Below, in pieces: positions 22,027 to 23,220 of a stretch of DNA of 23,220 nt (the stretch's first letter is position 1; each line of letters opens with the position of its first letter). The DNA comes from a virus. Where the stretch lies: positions 1 through 23,220 of IMG/VR virus record IMGVR_UViG_3300030406_002873, one strand, 5' to 3'. Position numbers and translations under genes: made by a program. Under the pieces are notes generated by a model, which saw only the letters and a list, made by a program, of their open reading frames with translations, did no database searches and was not told the DNA's origin.

Positions 22027-22514
22027 TTGATTTAGTTTCTAGCAATTGGGTAAGTTCTGCTACAACATTACAAAGTGCGGGAACTATTTCAGCAGACCAT
22101 GTAGCAACACCTAATTTTGTTGATGTTAGAACTTTAGATAAAGGAAAAGGTATGAGATACGATTTATCGTCTAAAGATGTTATTATCTTCTTTGAGGATA
22201 GTCAAAACATAGAATACCCTACTGTTCATTATGACGTTAGAAATGAAACATATGGATTTACTATGCATATTAGAACAATTCACGATGAAAGGGCTGGAAC
22301 GGACTCAAATTTTGGCCGAGATAGGCTAAGGGCTTTATACTTGATTGCCCGTCATGCACTTGAGCGAGGTCGAAGAGGCTATACTGCAAGTGATGGTTCT
22401 AAATTCAATCAAATATTTGTAGGTTCAAGAAGCGAATCAAATGACCGAGCAAAGAGATTATTTGGATATAAATTAAGTATAGAAGCAAAAAGATTCGCAT
22501 TAAGTATTCCCTAG
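22005..22514 (+). CDS. Neck / tail-completion protein, probable ATT start
   Basis: The frame is open from 21957 to the stop at 22512-22514. Translation from ATT 22005 gives 169 residues beginning (M)DEVSLLIDLVSSNW, a natural N-terminus for small neck proteins. ATT lies six bases after AAGGAGGT. No conventional start exists between the upstream stop TAG (21954) and ATG 22152, and starting at 22152 would lose 49 residues. The body has SSKDVIIFFEDSQ, YDVRNETYGFTMHIRTIHDE, a long helix DRLRALYLIARHALERGRR and RAKRLFGYKLSIEAKRFALS, the alpha/beta pattern of tail-completion or terminator proteins. The position between adaptor and tail tube supports it. Only the ATG 22152-22514 part is beyond question. 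Confidence 0.78.
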   Translation: MDEVSLLIDLVSSNWVSSATTLQSAGTISADHVATPNFVDVRTLDKGKGMRYDLSSKDVIIFFEDSQNIEYPTVHYDVRNETYGFTMHIRTIHDERAGTDSNFGRDRLRALYLIARHALERGRRGYTASDGSKFNQIFVGSRSESNDRAKRLFGYKLSIEAKRFALSIP

Positions 22515-22544
22515 TAAGTTTGTAGGAAAAGGGGGAGAAATAGC

Positions 22545-23220
22545 ATGACAGCAGAAGATATATTTTTAGGAAGCCAAGCGAGTTTAACATTAGTTCCAGA
22601 AGTGGACTTATATATTCCAATAAATCATAGTAATAGCACAAGCACTTCTTTAGAAGCACATGACGATTGGGAAGCACATTTCTTAATGGTCAATAATCTT
22701 TATGTTGGTTGCATTGTTGAATTTTATGATGCAGATGCAACGGAAGGAACAACAACTGTTCAATCTACTCACGTTGTTACAAGTAATACTCATAATACTA
22801 TTGTTATTTCCCCTGCCATTCCTTCTTCTATTACCTTAGCAGATGGCGATTTCATTCACATTAGAGGATATGGTGCGCCTTGTGTTGGTGAAAAGGCTAC
22901 CAACACAAAAAGACTTAATGCTGATAATTGGTTAGGTATTCTTGAAAGTGCTACTTTCCCTAATTTAGAAGTCGAAATGAAACAAATGAATTTATCATTA
23001 GGTGGTTCAAGAAACTTTACTCACCAATACAAAGGTATTGAAACTGCATCGGGCGGTAATCTAGGATTAGTCGTTAATCATGGTGCATTCTTATATTATG
23101 CTTTAGGAAAATGCACAGAAATTACTGCAACTTTCCACGCTTATTCACCTACTGATAAGTTAAATGCTCATAGTGCTAATTCTTCACATGATGACAGAAG
23201 GCACGTATTTCTTGATACTA
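22545..23220 (+). CDS. Tail-tube (major tail) protein, 3' end outside window
   Basis: An open frame from ATG 22545 (preceded by AAAAGGGGGAG) runs without a stop to the window end, giving 225 residues so far. The pattern LESATFPNLEVEMKQMNLSL, GGSRNFTHQYKGIETASGGN and HGAFLYYALGKC is typical of phage tail-tube proteins: the reference to an elevated gly-rich loop, then a GFLYYALG-type helix. The N-terminal 130 residues are beta-rich with an Ig-like feel (VQSTHVVTSNTHNTIVIS). The tube polymerises on the neck to form the tail channel. The gene's position after the neck gene fits the standard order; its 3' part is missing. Confidence 0.85.
   Translation, partial: MTAEDIFLGSQASLTLVPEVDLYIPINHSNSTSTSLEAHDDWEAHFLMVNNLYVGCIVEFYDADATEGTTTVQSTHVVTSNTHNTIVISPAIPSSITLADGDFIHIRGYGAPCVGEKATNTKRLNADNWLGILESATFPNLEVEMKQMNLSLGGSRNFTHQYKGIETASGGNLGLVVNHGAFLYYALGKCTEITATFHAYSPTDKLNAHSANSSHDDRRHVFLDT

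Noticed and set aside
1-23220. tRNA genes, CRISPR arrays, insertion sequences, integrase or attachment sites
   Set aside because: No cloverleaf, spaced repeats, transposase motifs or terminal inverted repeats were seen by eye; nearly all sequence is occupied by coherent coding frames.

Overview
The window is an AT-rich segment with every supportable gene on the + strand, packed head to tail with 1-17 base overlaps or very short gaps. It is part of the head, neck and tail-tube (morphogenesis) module of a tailed double-stranded DNA virus. Recognisable landmarks, in order, are a portal protein, an HK97-type prohead protease fused to a scaffold, a major capsid protein, a head-tail adaptor, a neck/tail-completion protein and the 5' part of a tail-tube protein. 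The large terminase subunit is not present and probably lies upstream. Ribosome-binding sites of the GGAGG/GGTGAT type, TATA-like boxes in the only two leader-like gaps of the first half, and an ATP-dependent ligase suggest a virus of a marine archaeon, possibly magrovirus-like (Marine Group II / Poseidoniales). That host assignment is inference; a bacterial host is not excluded.

Layout. (1) 1-3141: a string of small, mostly very basic, often Cys-rich proteins. Most of them begin with the same short peptide, M-x-W-x-x-[IV]-L-K. (2) 3182-5048: portal with two zinc-ribbon-like insertions, and a small partner. (3) 5060-8926: a 794-residue charged helical protein and four small genes, one of which ends with M-E-W-S-E-I-H-K-M-V. 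(4) 8933-11434: an 833-residue multidomain ATP-dependent DNA ligase inside the morphogenesis block. (5) 11482-14056: protease-scaffold, with an internal in-frame start that would give free scaffold, then the major capsid protein. (6) 14088-15481: four small virion-type proteins. (7) 15491-16778: two small membrane proteins and a Ras/Arf-like small GTPase with an N-terminal hydrophobic helix. (8) 16784-20506: another tagged protein, a zinc-finger protein, a helical protein and a 610-residue charged protein. (9) 20511-23220: adaptor, small protein, neck protein and tail tube (cut by the window end).

The most striking observation is a short linear motif, M-x-W-x-x-[IV]-x-K, at the N-terminus of about ten otherwise unrelated proteins and, as M-[ED]-W-S-[ED]-I-H-K-M-V, near the C-terminus of both the scaffold and an 80-residue coiled-coil protein. 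I propose that it is a procapsid-targeting tag, functionally like the T4 capsid-targeting sequence, that loads a set of cargo proteins (zinc-binding, EF-hand, Cys-rich, possibly an ADP-ribosyltransferase-like protein) into the head. Other notable points are a gene that seems to require an ATT start codon (22005), a possible second ATT start (1662), a nested scaffold gene and the viral small GTPase.

No gap longer than about 51 bases lacks a gene. I saw no tRNA, rRNA, CRISPR array, insertion sequence or integrase.
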